NCBI GenBank assembly: GCA_003255025.1 | Contig: QANY01000156.1 | Coordinates: 48,398 to 112,397, forward strand | Direction: 5' to 3' | From: Datisca glomerata | Taxonomy: Eukaryota; Streptophyta; Magnoliopsida; Cucurbitales; Datiscaceae | Length of the DNA stretch: 64,000 bases | Part shown: one piece after another, positions 50,145 through 61,434 of the stretch | How the letters are laid out: every line of letters begins with the position of its first letter | How positions within the stretch are numbered: the first letter of the stretch is position 1 | Translations under genes and position numbers: made by a program | The notes under the pieces: generated by a model | Database searches by the model: none | Seen by the model: the letters and a program-made list of their open reading frames with translations, nothing else | Told to the model about the DNA's origin: nothing

Positions 50145-52647
50145 TATGCTACACTGTTTGCTTTCTTTATGATTTTCCACTTTAGACTATAAAAGTGACC
50201 TATAAATAAAATGTTAAAAACAAACAACTCATAAAGAACATGTTTGTTATTATATAATAAAAGTATTTCATCCTTTCATATTTTGAAAAGTGGAAGAGAT
50301 TTAAATGTCATGTTTTTCGTATACTTCTTTCTCTGAAACAAGACTTAGATATTAAAAAATATGAATGAAAGAATTAATAAGAGGAAGCATAATAAGGGAT
50401 ATAGCCATTAACATAAATTTCCTACAACTTCCAAAATTACCAACTAGTTCTTATCTTCAATCCTTTCTTTTTCATAAAGACAATCTTGCTTATTTTGTAC
50501 CTTACACTTCTCATCTTCTTGCTACTTACTCCATAGGTTAAAAAGTAAAAATTGACATCGTCCCTCAATTGCATACGTGATCTTATCATGATATGTTCCA
50601 TATTGTTTTCTATGCATATATCCATTCACTCCAGTGTTCGTTCATTGATATTTTATCGCCTTAATGACCCTTCCCTCATGATATGTCCCATATTGTTCAA
50701 TGCATACATCCATTCACTCCACTCTTCGTTCCTTAATGCTTTATTCATTCAATGACCCTTCCCCAATTTTCTTTTAAGAAATCATTCTCACAATAGTAGG
50801 GGTTTTAATATTTTTGACTTAGCCCGCAGCCATTCCCCAACATTATTCTCCCTTTTCAGACTCAGCCTGCACCACACAACTGGTTTCCTTTATAATTCTT
50901 TCCACATCTAAAAATCTTTAAATTCCACGGAAATTGGCTGATTGCCCCTTCTTTTAATGCAAACTCTAGGAATTAACGCCTTTTTAATGCTTAATATTAT
51001 ATTCAATGTCAATCAGCTTTTAATTTGCCATTTGCTAGATGAAATCCAATCTCTATTCAAGAAAACAAATAATTATCATGATATTTCAAAATTAAATGAG
51101 TTCAGATAGCAAACTCAATCATTTGAAATATGTATCGTAAAATATGTGTTTTTTTAACCCATATAACTAGGTTATTCATTCAACCTTTTATACACATTGA
51201 AATTAATTTATTTTACTAGGTTATTGGCTAAAAAGTCATTTCACAACTTAATCTAAAAAAATATAATCATCCTGCAAATAGTATTCAAAGATTCTCAACA
51301 ACCTACAAAAGATATTCCTTTCTTATTTGTTAAAAATATTGAGATTCAAAAGAAAGCAAATTTTGAACAATTCGAAATAAATATTAACCGGCAATACAAA
51401 ACGTAGTATTGAAGTTTATAATTTTGTTGTTAGTTTGGTCTTTGAAGTTTTGGTTTTGTTCACATTTGTTAGCTATTTTTATGAGAAATTGGTAGACACC
51501 TATAGGTTGTGATTGGATCCTAAAAATATAGTAGGAGAGGAAAGAAAAATATGAAGTATTACATTATCCTCTGCTAGTTACAATTTATACACATTTTAGG
51601 AAACTTTTACAAAAAGGACTACTAGCGGCATTTTCATTTTTAAAATAAACCCAAGTTTGTCTTCATTACTGCCGCACGCTTCCCTCATTTATTGTTTGAG
51701 TGAACTATCACTTGACTGAATTCTAAGCCGACACTTAGGACCATTTTAAACCTTACGATAATTGAGTACTTGGCCATTATGTGATGTTCACACCTGACAA
51801 GTAAATAAGCATTGAATTTATGATCACTAAATAATCCATGCATCTCAAGTGAAAATATTTTAGAGTAAACGACTATTTCTTAAAATAGAATAACATTTGC
51901 ATAAATAGAAATGAGAATCATTGTTTTAATTTCGTTCAATGTCATTAGGATTTACATACGTCCTAACAAAAATTTCTTCTAGTAAAGCACATAATATTCA
52001 TTAGTCACATGAAAAACATAAAGCTTCACAAGTAAAGTAGAATTACATAAATCATATATTTCCTTGTAGGAGTGATGGTATAAGAAGTTAATAACTCCAA
52101 ATAAAAATAGACAAAAAAATTAATAAAGCAAATAATTATTATTAGAAGGGGAAGCTGAATTAGGTGGAATTCGATCAATATTTAATAAATAAGATATTCA
52201 TGATAAAGTCAACATATTTTTAAAGAAAATAAGCAAAACTTTGCTTGAATTGCCCATGAATTGAACAAGCATATTAAATTTCTTTTAATCCTATTGATCT
52301 AGAAAAAATGTCTAATTTTAATAAATAATACACTTCACTAGTGAATAAATAATATATAAAAGAGGTCTCAAACATTCTTTATAGGATGAAATTTTAATCT
52401 TTCTACTATCATTCTAATGAGTATGGCAAGATCATATCCTTGCCTTGGAAGTATTGAAGTGATAACATCATATCTAACTTTAAAATATTTAGAATACAAG
52501 TATTAGTAAAATTAGTGTGGTACAATATTTAAATGCATAGTTAAAAGTTTTATGTTATGGACAAGAATAGTGGTCTAGCTAGTGAGAGCAAATTGCATTT
52601 TAGATAAATAAGAGGAAAGTGGCAATGAACCAATTGAATAAAACCTC

Positions 52648-52655
52648 TATAAATA
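52648..52655 (+). promoter_or_regulatory. TATA box of phylloplanin-like copy 2
   Basis: TATAAATA followed by GTGCATGCG, with CCAATTGAATAAAA upstream, 76 bases before the ATG; nearly identical to copy 1. Confidence 0.7.
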
Positions 52656-52723
52656 GTGCATGCGTTTGGAGTAGTTTCCATAGTGAGACAACAAGTTCTA
52701 TTCTTTTATCTCATTTTAAGTCA

Positions 52724-52849
52724 ATGGCTATCATAAATTCTCTCATTGCTTTTCGCTTCACCTCTGATTGCAATAACATCTTCAACAACTCAAAGTGTCA
52801 ATTTTTTGTGTCCAACTTAGTGCTATATGAAGACTTGTTTTCAGCATAA
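52724..52849 (+). pseudogene. Phylloplanin-like gene, copy 2 (truncated)
   Basis: The start MAIINSLIAF matches copy 1 for five residues. A one-base deletion in the signal-peptide part then shifts the frame, so the remaining residues up to the TAA at 52,849 are out of frame, although the DNA still follows copy 1 (TCTGATTGCA-ATAACATCTTCA). Homology ends just after CAGCATAAAT; about 330 bases of the gene are missing and R-type DNA follows. It sits behind an intact-looking promoter, so transcription is possible, but no useful protein is. Confidence 0.65.
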
Positions 52850-55800
52850 ATATATATTGTAAATTATGTGTTTGATTCAAAACCCATTTTAATAGGTTAT
52901 ACCCGTTGTGATTGATTGATTTTACTAGCTTATTGGGTAAAAAAGACATTTCATTGCTTAACCTAAAAGGATATTCATCATTCAGCAATTGGTTAGTGTA
53001 TAAATGGATTTGGCTTGCTCAACCGCACCTTGACACTGAACCTAACTTTTATCCCAGACAGATAGTGTTTGTTCTCCTATGTATGATCATGAAATAATAA
53101 TAAATACCACATGATTAGCTCAAATGATGACTTATATAGTACTAAATAGGAAAATTAGTAATCATATCTTGTTAAAGTTACATAAGACTTTGAGTTTTAA
53201 TTCTTATATAGATGTTGCTAAAAATAGCCAAGAAAATTACGGAAATCAAACTAATAAATGCATTAGTGGTGGTTACGAAAAAAGGACCATTCATCTAATC
53301 AGTATTTAAAGATTCTCAACAATCTACAAAAGATACTCCTATCCAATTTGTTAAAGATATTGACATTCAAAAGAAAGCAAATTTTGAACAATTCAAAATA
53401 AGTGTTAATTGGTAAGACAAAAAGTAGTATTGAATTTTGTTGTTAGTTTGGTCTTTGAAGTTTTAGTTTTGTGAAAATTTGTTGGCTTGTTCTATAAGAA
53501 ATTTGTAATAAGTTATAGGTTATGTTTAGATCTCCAAAATTAGTAGGGAAAGGAATGAAAAATGTTAAGGATCACATTATTCTTCGCCACTTACTATTTA
53601 CAAATGTTTGAGGTAACTTTTGCAAATATGAACTACTAGCGCCATATTGATTTTTGAACGAGACCCACGTTTGTTTTCTTCTCCAACCAAAACCTCGCTT
53701 CTATCCTATTCATGGTTGATGCGTGCTCCCCACATTTATTTTTTCTATTTTATTTTTCAGTGAACCGTCACTTGGCTGAATTCTGAGCTGACACTTACGG
53801 CCAGCACAAACCATATGATCCTTGAAAACGCGGCCATGAACTTTATGAATATTACTGAATTATGCATGCATCTCAAGTGGCAGTTCTCAAAAGGAAATGA
53901 CTACTTCCTATAGTTTAAGGAATAACATTTGCACATATAGAAATGAGAAGTCATCATTTTAATTTCGTGCAATTTTGTTGGAATTGACGTACACCCTAAC
54001 AGAAATTTTCTACCAATATATTACAATCGTATTGTTCGGTCACTTGAAAAACACAAAAGATCTTTAAAAGTAAAATAGAATCACATAAATCATGTCTTTC
54101 CTTATAATGGTGATGGTATAAGATGTATTATTGGACGGGAAATGTAAGTTAGGCAGAATTCAGTTAATATTTGATAAATAAGATGTCCATTTAACATTTA
54201 ATAACTAAGGGATGACTAACACTCAAAGAGGACACAAAGAGGTTAAAGAGAGAACTCCCAAGGGAGAGTAGTGTTGATCAATACTCCTTTAATGATAGTT
54301 TTGATTATTTACAAATTCTTATTCTATCCAACATTGAAAAAGGGTTTGTAAGCTAGAGTTTTAGGCCTCTCATTGCCTTTCCTTAATGAAATCTAATGTC
54401 TATTCAAGAAAATAATAATAGTAATAATAAATTCTAACTTATTAAGTATTATCCAATGAAATGAGTTTGAATTTTTAAAAATCAAATGAATTCGGATTGC
54501 AAACTCAATAATTTGAAATATATATCATAAACTATGTGTTTTTCAAAAAATCCATTTTACTAGGTTATTGCTCAACCTTTTATTCTCATTGAAATTGATT
54601 GATATTACTATTTATTGGCTCAAAAGTTATTTCATGACTTAAAATAAAAGGATATTTATCATCCATCAATTGGTCAGTGCATGATTTGATTTGTCTTGCT
54701 CACCCACACTTTGAGGTCAAACCTAACTTTTGTCTTTACCAGATAGTGTTGATTCTCCAAAAAATAGCCAGGAATATTGCAAAATTCAAACCAATAAAAA
54801 CTTTAGTTTTGTAGCTCGGAAAAAAGAGACCATTCTTTTATTCAGTATTCAAAGGTTCTCAAAAATCAACAAAAGATATTGTTATCTTATTTGTTAAAGA
54901 TATTGAGATTTGTAAGAACCCAGATTTTGAAAAATTCAAAATAAATGTTAAATTTGTAAGACATAAAGTAGTATTGGATTTTTTTTGTTAGTTTGATCTT
55001 TAAAGTTTCTGTTTTGTAAAATATTTGTTAGCTCCTTCTATGAGAAATTGGTGAAAATTTATAGGCTATGTTTAGAACTTGGAAATCATTATTCTCCGTT
55101 AATTACTATTTATAGCCGTTTTAAGGTAACATTTGCAAATATGGACTACTAACGCCATATTCATTTTTGAACGAAATCCACGTTTCTCTTCATCTCTGAT
55201 GAAACCTCACTCCTATCATATTCATTGCTAATGAACGCTCCCCTTATGTATTTTTCAGTGAACTGTTACTTGATCGAATTCTGAGATAAAACTTAAGACT
55301 GTTATGATCCTTGAACATGTGGCCAGTATGTGATCTACATACCTTACAAGTGAATATTACCAAATAACACATTGATTTTATGAATATTACCAAATAATCC
55401 ATGCATCTCAGGTGATGGCTTTCTAGTGACAGAAATGAGACGCCTTCGTTTTAATTTCCTACAATTTTGTAGGAATTGACTTATGCCCTAACGGAATTTT
55501 TCTTCGAGTAAATTTTAATACTATTGTTTCATCACTTGAAAAACATAAAGTATATTTATAAGTAAAATAGAATTACATAAATCATATATTTCCTTATAAA
55601 GGTCATTGTATAAGAAGTTTATATCTCTAACGAAAAATAGACAAAAATATTAATGGAGCGAATAATTATTATTGGAAGGGAAAGCTCAGTTTGGCAGAAT
55701 TTTCAATTTTTAATAATAATATATTCATTTAGTACTTAATAAATAAGAGATCATGACTAAAACTCTAGGAGGTTAGAGAGAGAACTCGAAAGAGAGAGTA

Positions 55801-57885
55801 GTGCAGGTCACAACTACTTTAGTGATAGTTTTCATTATTTACCGATTCATATTCTATTCCACATTGAAAAAGAGTCTGTAAGCTATAGTTTATGCCTTTC
55901 TAATTTCTTTTTGCTTAATGTAATCCAATTTCTGTTCAAGAAAAAAATACTAGTAATAATAAATTCTAACTGTTAAGTATTATCAAATGAAACATGTTTG
56001 ATTTTCTAAAATCAAATGAGTTCAGATGGAAAACTCAATAATTTGAAATAAGTATTAAACTATGTATTTTTCTGGAAATCCATTTTACTAGTTTATCACT
56101 CAGCCTTCTATACTCATTGAAATTTATCGATTTTACTGTTGTTGACTCAAAATTCATTTCATGATTTAATCTAAAAGGATATTCATCATCAAGCAATTGG
56201 TTAGTGTGTAATTGGACTTGGCTTGCTCGCCCGCACCTTGAGGTTGAACCCAACTTTTGTTCCGTATAGATAGTGGTTGTTCTCCTCTGTACAATTGTGA
56301 AATAATAAGCCATACCACATTATTAATCTAATTGATGACTTACTTAATATTGAATTGGTTAATTAGTAGTCATATCTCATTTTGAAACTACATAACACTT
56401 TCATCAGTTTGAATTCTTATTTTCTTGCACTAAATAAAAGCCAAGAAAATTGCAGAATTCAAACCAATAAAACATTTGTTTGGTGGCTGGAAAAAGACCA
56501 TTATTCCAATTAGTATTCGTAAGTTCTCAACATCTTAAAAAAGATATTGCTATCTTATTTGTTAAAGATATTGAGATTCAAAAGAAAGCAAATTTTGAAC
56601 AATTCAAAATAAATGTCAATTGGTAAGACAAAAAGTAGTATTGAATTTTGTAGTTAGTTTGGTCTTTAAAGTTCATTTTTGTCAACATTTGGCAACTCCA
56701 TCTATGAGAAATTTGTAGGCAATGTTTGGATCTTAAAACTTTGTAGGGAAAGGAAAGAAATTTGTGAAGGATTACATTAGTCTTCGCCAATTACTATTTA
56801 TAGATGTTTGAGGTAACTTTTTGTAACTATGGACTAGTAGCGCCAGATTCATTTTTTGGCGAAACCCATGTTTTTCTTCTTCTATAATGAAAACCTCGCT
56901 CCTATCATATTGATTGTTGATATATGCTCCCTTCATTAATTTTTTAGGGAACTGTCACTTCACTAAATTTTGAGCTAACACTTACTTACGACTGTTTCAA
57001 ATCTTATGATCCTTGAACACAAGATCATTATGTGATTTTCACACCTGACAAATATATAACGCATTGACTTTATAAATATTACTAAGTATCCATGCATCTC
57101 AAGTGACAGATTTCTAGAGTAAACAACTATTTCTTAAACTTTACACAATAACATTTGCACAGATAGAAATGAGACGCCATTGTTTTTATTTGGTGCAATT
57201 TCGTTGGAATTGACAGAGGCCCTAACAAAAAGTTTCTTATAGTAAGATATAATAATATTGTTAAGTCAGTTGAAAAACATAATGGAACTTTATAACAAAA
57301 ATAGAATTACATAAATCATGTCCTTCCTTATAAAGGTCATGGTATAAGAAGTTTATATCTTCAACGCAACATAGATAAAATATTAATAGAGTGAATAATT
57401 ATTCTTGGAAAGGGAAGATAAGTTAGGTGAAATTTGGTTAGTATATAATTAATAAGATATCCATGATGAAGTCAAAAAGAAAACTAGCAATCCTTGGAGA
57501 AAATTCCTCAACATGCAACATGCATATCAAATCTCTTCAAATCCTATAGATCTATAAGAAAATGTCTAATTTGCATAAATAATGCACATCACCAGTGAAT
57601 AATAATATTTAAAAGAGCTCTAAGGCATTCTTTAGCGGACCAAATTTGAGTCTCCCTACGATCACTCTAACGGGAAATGCAAGATCATATCCTTTCTTTG
57701 ATAGCGTTTAAATGATAACATCATGTCTAACCTAATAATACAAATCACACAAGTATTTGTAAAATTAGCCCGGTAATTGAAAGTTTTATGTTATAGAGAC
57801 AAGTATAGTGGTCTAGATAGTGAAGCAAATTGCATTTGATATAAACAAGGGTTAAGGGTCAATGAACACATTCAGTAAAAACATC

Positions 57886-57893
57886 TATAAATA
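57886..57893 (+). promoter_or_regulatory. TATA box of phylloplanin-like copy 3
   Basis: TATAAATA, 76 bases before the ATG; here followed by GTGTATCCC, so the GCATGC palindrome is lost. Confidence 0.65.
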
Positions 57894-57961
57894 GTGTATC
57901 CCTTTCGAGTAATTTCCACTCTAAGACAAGTGGTTCTTTCCTTTCATCTAATTTTAAATCA

Positions 57962-58167
57962 ATGGATGTCATAAAATTTCTGTCATTGCTTTTGGCTTCA
58001 CTTCTTATTACAGAAACATCTTTAGCAGCTCAAAATGTGAATACAACTGTCGGCGTCCAACTTAATGATACATGAGGACTTGTTTTCAACATAAATGGAA
58101 ATGAAATATTAGGTATCCTTGGAAGGCCATTGCTTGGCGTGAGCGTTCCAATTTGTTCGCATCTAGA
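57962..58167 (+). pseudogene. Phylloplanin-like gene, copy 3 (internally deleted)
   Basis: Starts MDVIKFLSLLLASLLITETS with a signal peptide and keeps the frame further than copy 1 (AAQNVNTTVGVQLNDT). It then meets TGA at 58,071-58,073, where copy 1 has GGA. The next part reads GLVFNINGNEILGILGRPLL; the cysteine of the C-S-I-N-G-N motif is lost. After GGCGTGAGCGTT the sequence jumps to the copy 1 terminal region (CCAATTTGTT, then TAGAATGCTAC), so about 270 bases with the whole C-terminal half are deleted. No function is possible. Confidence 0.65.
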
Positions 58168-58334
58168 ATGCTACAATGTTGGCTTTGTTTGTGGCTTGTG
58201 ACTTTAAATTATAAAAGCGGTCTATAAGTAAAAAATTAAAAACAAACAACTTGTAAATAACCTGTTTGTTATTATATTATAAAGGTATTTCATCGTTTCA
58301 TATTTTGAAGAGTGAAATAGATCTATAAATGCAC

Positions 58335-58770
58335 CAATATCATAATACCATCAATAATCACAATGTCTTCGACATTCGGTCAAACATAAGCACCTCATTT
58401 TCACCATCTGTGTCAAATGTTTCAACAGAAGCCATCTCTTTCACAAACAAATAACAATCTAATAATTTTTCACCTAAATCATGATCAACAATACTTTTAC
58501 TATATTCTTTTTGAATGGAAGATAAGACAATTAACCATCTTGGATCTTATGGATCTTCAATATAATAAACTTATTTTGCTTGCGAAGCCAAAATGAAATG
58601 CTCATTTTTGTAACCTAATCTTGCAAGATCAACTAATGTAAATCCAAGATCATAAACTTTGATCCCATTACTTTTCTCAACCCACTCACATTTAAAGGGA
58701 AGTCTAAACGTATGATAATTATGCTCCTAAATCTCTCCGATCACTCCATAAAAGGGCATGTCTGAATAAA
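58335..58770 (-). pseudogene. En/Spm (CACTA) DUF4216-type relic
   Basis: The minus-strand translation reads MPFYGVIGEI, stop, EHNYHTFRLPFKCEWVEK, VYDLGFTLVDLARLGYKNEH, FILASQAK, stop, VYYIEDP and DPRWLIVLS. This is the pattern of the DUF4216 domain found C-terminal in plant CACTA (En/Spm) transposon proteins. Three or more stops break it, though the frame is otherwise well kept. Upstream coding sequence is missing because the copia LTR begins at 58,782. No CACTA terminal inverted repeat was seen nearby. Confidence 0.8.
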
Positions 58771-58781
58771 TAGGATTGTTA

Positions 58782-60378
58782 TGTTGGGGGTTATGCCCTC
58801 AAAGCATGTGTATTGACATTTTGATATAAAAATTTAAAGAGGATTACATTTTTCCTTTAATTGTTCTTTGAAACGATTGTTGAATAATTCATATTAATAT
58901 ATGAAAATTCCATATTCATTAATGAGACTATGATCTTGTGTTAGAACGAGAAGATTAAGATCATAGATAATGAATAAAATTGTCAGCAACATATTAAAGT
59001 ATAGAATATTTAATGAGTAATAATGGAATTAATAGATAAGATTATTTTATTAAAGAATTTAATTAATAATCTGGTTTATTAGAGCTTAGGATTAGAGGTC
59101 AATGTTTCTCAAGTCACCTCTATATTACATTGTTTAGGGTGTGAGTATTTAAGGACATGAGAAAAGGACTGACTTGCAAAAGAAATTTTTATTCTAGGGC
59201 AAGTACATAATTACGAGATAATTAAGTGTGATTAATTAATTAATAATTAATTAATTAAATTATTTATATATTTAAATATAATTTTTGAAAATTATATATA
59301 TATAATTATCGATTTTTTAATTATCAATAAATGAGACACAATNTGTAATTTAAATCAATTAAATCTGTTATTTGTGAAATAACAGATAAGTTAGTTGAAA
59401 AGAATAATCAGATATATTAATTTTGAATTAACTGATATCCAAATAATTATCTGATTAAAATAAATATTTAATTAACAGTAGTTGTCACGAATCATTGATA
59501 GGCTATCAGAAATTGACATGGACTACTGTGGTGCCACGTGACACATAGTAGTGAGTGTGTCATACTGTAGTGCCACCTAACACTCTAGTGGTGCCGTGAG
59601 GCACTGTTCTTGCTCACTGTACACAACAATGCCATGTGGCACTACTGTTGTGCACAATTGCAGTGGGTCCCACTATAATTGGTAATTTTATAATTAAATA
59701 TTATTTCAGTTTATCTTTAAAAATATAATATGTTATTATCTAGAATATATACAGATATTATTCTAATGGCCTTAGTTGTTGAAAGAAGAGGAGAGAATCA
59801 TTTGATCAGATCATCAGTTCGTCAATCAATAGTTGAATTGAAAACACGATAGGTGTCAACGAGATTTTTTTCTGTGATTAAACGTTAATCAAATCTCTAA
59901 AAGAATAATCATAACGTTCTTTTAGACAATTGTCTCACTAAATTCTTTCTCAATAAATCTTAGGAACTCATGTGTTGAGAACATCTAGAGACAGAAAAAG
60001 TATCTTGTAATATTCTACGCGCCCACAAACGCCCTAGTGCATTGAGAATGAACTTGGAAGATCTTGGTGTGGATCTTGGAGTCTACATCGTTGGAACGAT
60101 TTTGTGAGAACAGAGGATCGATCAGTTTTTGCAAAGACACTTGATACAGACTACAAGAGGTATATGATTCATAACCTTGTATGTTGAAGATTTAACTTAT
60201 AAATATATAATATATCATGACTGATTGAAAAGAGTTTTCAATAAAAGATTTTATTTGATTATCTAGCATTTCGTAAGTTTTGTTTTATTAAAATATTCGA
60301 TTTTTATTAAAAGTTTAATTTTTTTAAAAGGCCACACGACTTCACGCTTCCGCCGTACACGCGTCGCAACGACCAACA
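58782..60378 (+). mobile_element. Complete copia 5' LTR (1.6 kb), plus strand
   Basis: Starts TGTTGGGGGTTATGCCC and ends GCAACGACCAACA, followed after two bases by the primer site. It contains the TTAATTAATAATT core, a CACTGTAGTG-type cluster (59,520-59,680) and the TGTGTTGAGAACATCTAGAG end region. It is the only LTR of this family with both ends visible. The single N at 59,343 lies inside it. No 3' LTR partner is in the window. Confidence 0.88.
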
Positions 60379-61434
60379 AGTGGTATCAGAGCGGTATTTT
60401 ATATATTTATATGTTAAATGATGTGTGGGTTTTCTTGGATTATTCATACAACATGAGATATGTATGATGATGGATGGTTGTGTTTCTTGAGTGTATGGAA
60501 AATAATGGATCGTTAATTGTATAGTGATTATTGGGTTAAGCTTTATTTTAATTTTTTCTAGATCTTGTGTAAACCGAATTGAGGTGTAGGAAGTTTTGTA
60601 ATTTTATTTTGAATATTATTGTAATTATTCCCAATGCGAGAAGATGAAGAATGCACGAGATGAAAGACAGAAATTTGTTGTTCACATGAAAACATTACTC
60701 ATCCGCGAAAACACTGTTCACGTCAGAAATTTACTGTTTTGCCGAAGGTGAACAATGCCGTGGTGAACAGTGGTGTCCGGTGCGGCAGGTGGCTGCCAGC
60801 AGTGATACGGGAAACGGTGGTGATGGGCGAGGATCGGGGAGTCCTATCGTCGGTGACAACTGTTGTCACATTTTAGGAAGGTTTCTAACAAACCATGCAA
60901 CCGACTCTATCACCTAAGTATTTCATTAAAACCCTAACTCTTTTAATTCTCTATTTAAAGTTTGACATTAATATAATTTTAAAATTAAATATTAATTTTT
61001 GATTTTATGAAAATTAAAATTGAATAGGTTGATTGGGTGTGACCCAAGTTTAACAAAATCAAATAAAGTGTTTATTTGACTAATCAAAGTCATCTATATT
61101 AACATAGATAATTATAGAAATTGTTTTAGTTAAGAAAAATAGTTTTTCCAATTAAAAAGGGTTTTGTTTAAAGCTTGAAAATTATAAAGATGGACATCAG
61201 GAGGAGAAGTAATATTTGGAAAATATGTATTCTTGAAGTCCGCATTATAATTTTATTTCTATATTTCAAAGGTTGTAATTTAGAAATACCCAATAGTCAC
61301 TCGATCCATTATTATTTTATTTTTTGTTAATTAATTATTTAATTGTTATGTTTCATAACATATCCATGCATTAGTCGATCACATGCCATACATGAAATTT
61401 CACAAAGTTTTATTTAATCATGCATCTCATCTGT
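60379..61434 (+). mobile_element. Primer site and leader of the copia element
   Basis: TGGTATCAGAGC at 60,381-60,392 pairs with initiator Met-tRNA. The leader then follows 1-740 of the window (ATCTTGTGTAAACCGAATTG, GGTTGTAATTTAGAAATACC). It ends abruptly at 61,434 where another LTR begins, before any gag. Confidence 0.85.

Larger units (their letters stand above)
48560..58330 (-). repeat. Tandem array of repeat R units
   Basis: R landmarks recur in one orientation: GGCCATTATGTGAT near 48,730, 51,773 and (changed) later; AAAGATATTCCTAT-like near 51,308, 53,325, 54,868 and 56,540; and TTTTAATTTC-(C/G)T near 48,890, 51,930, 53,960, 55,450 and 57,190. Spacing is about 1.5-1.7 kb, or about 3 kb for the first unit, which carries the gene. 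Units are diverged with many indels. Frames at 50,437-50,755, 52,782-53,309, 56,035-56,313 and 56,578-56,790 are not conserved between units and are not genes. Confidence 0.75.
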
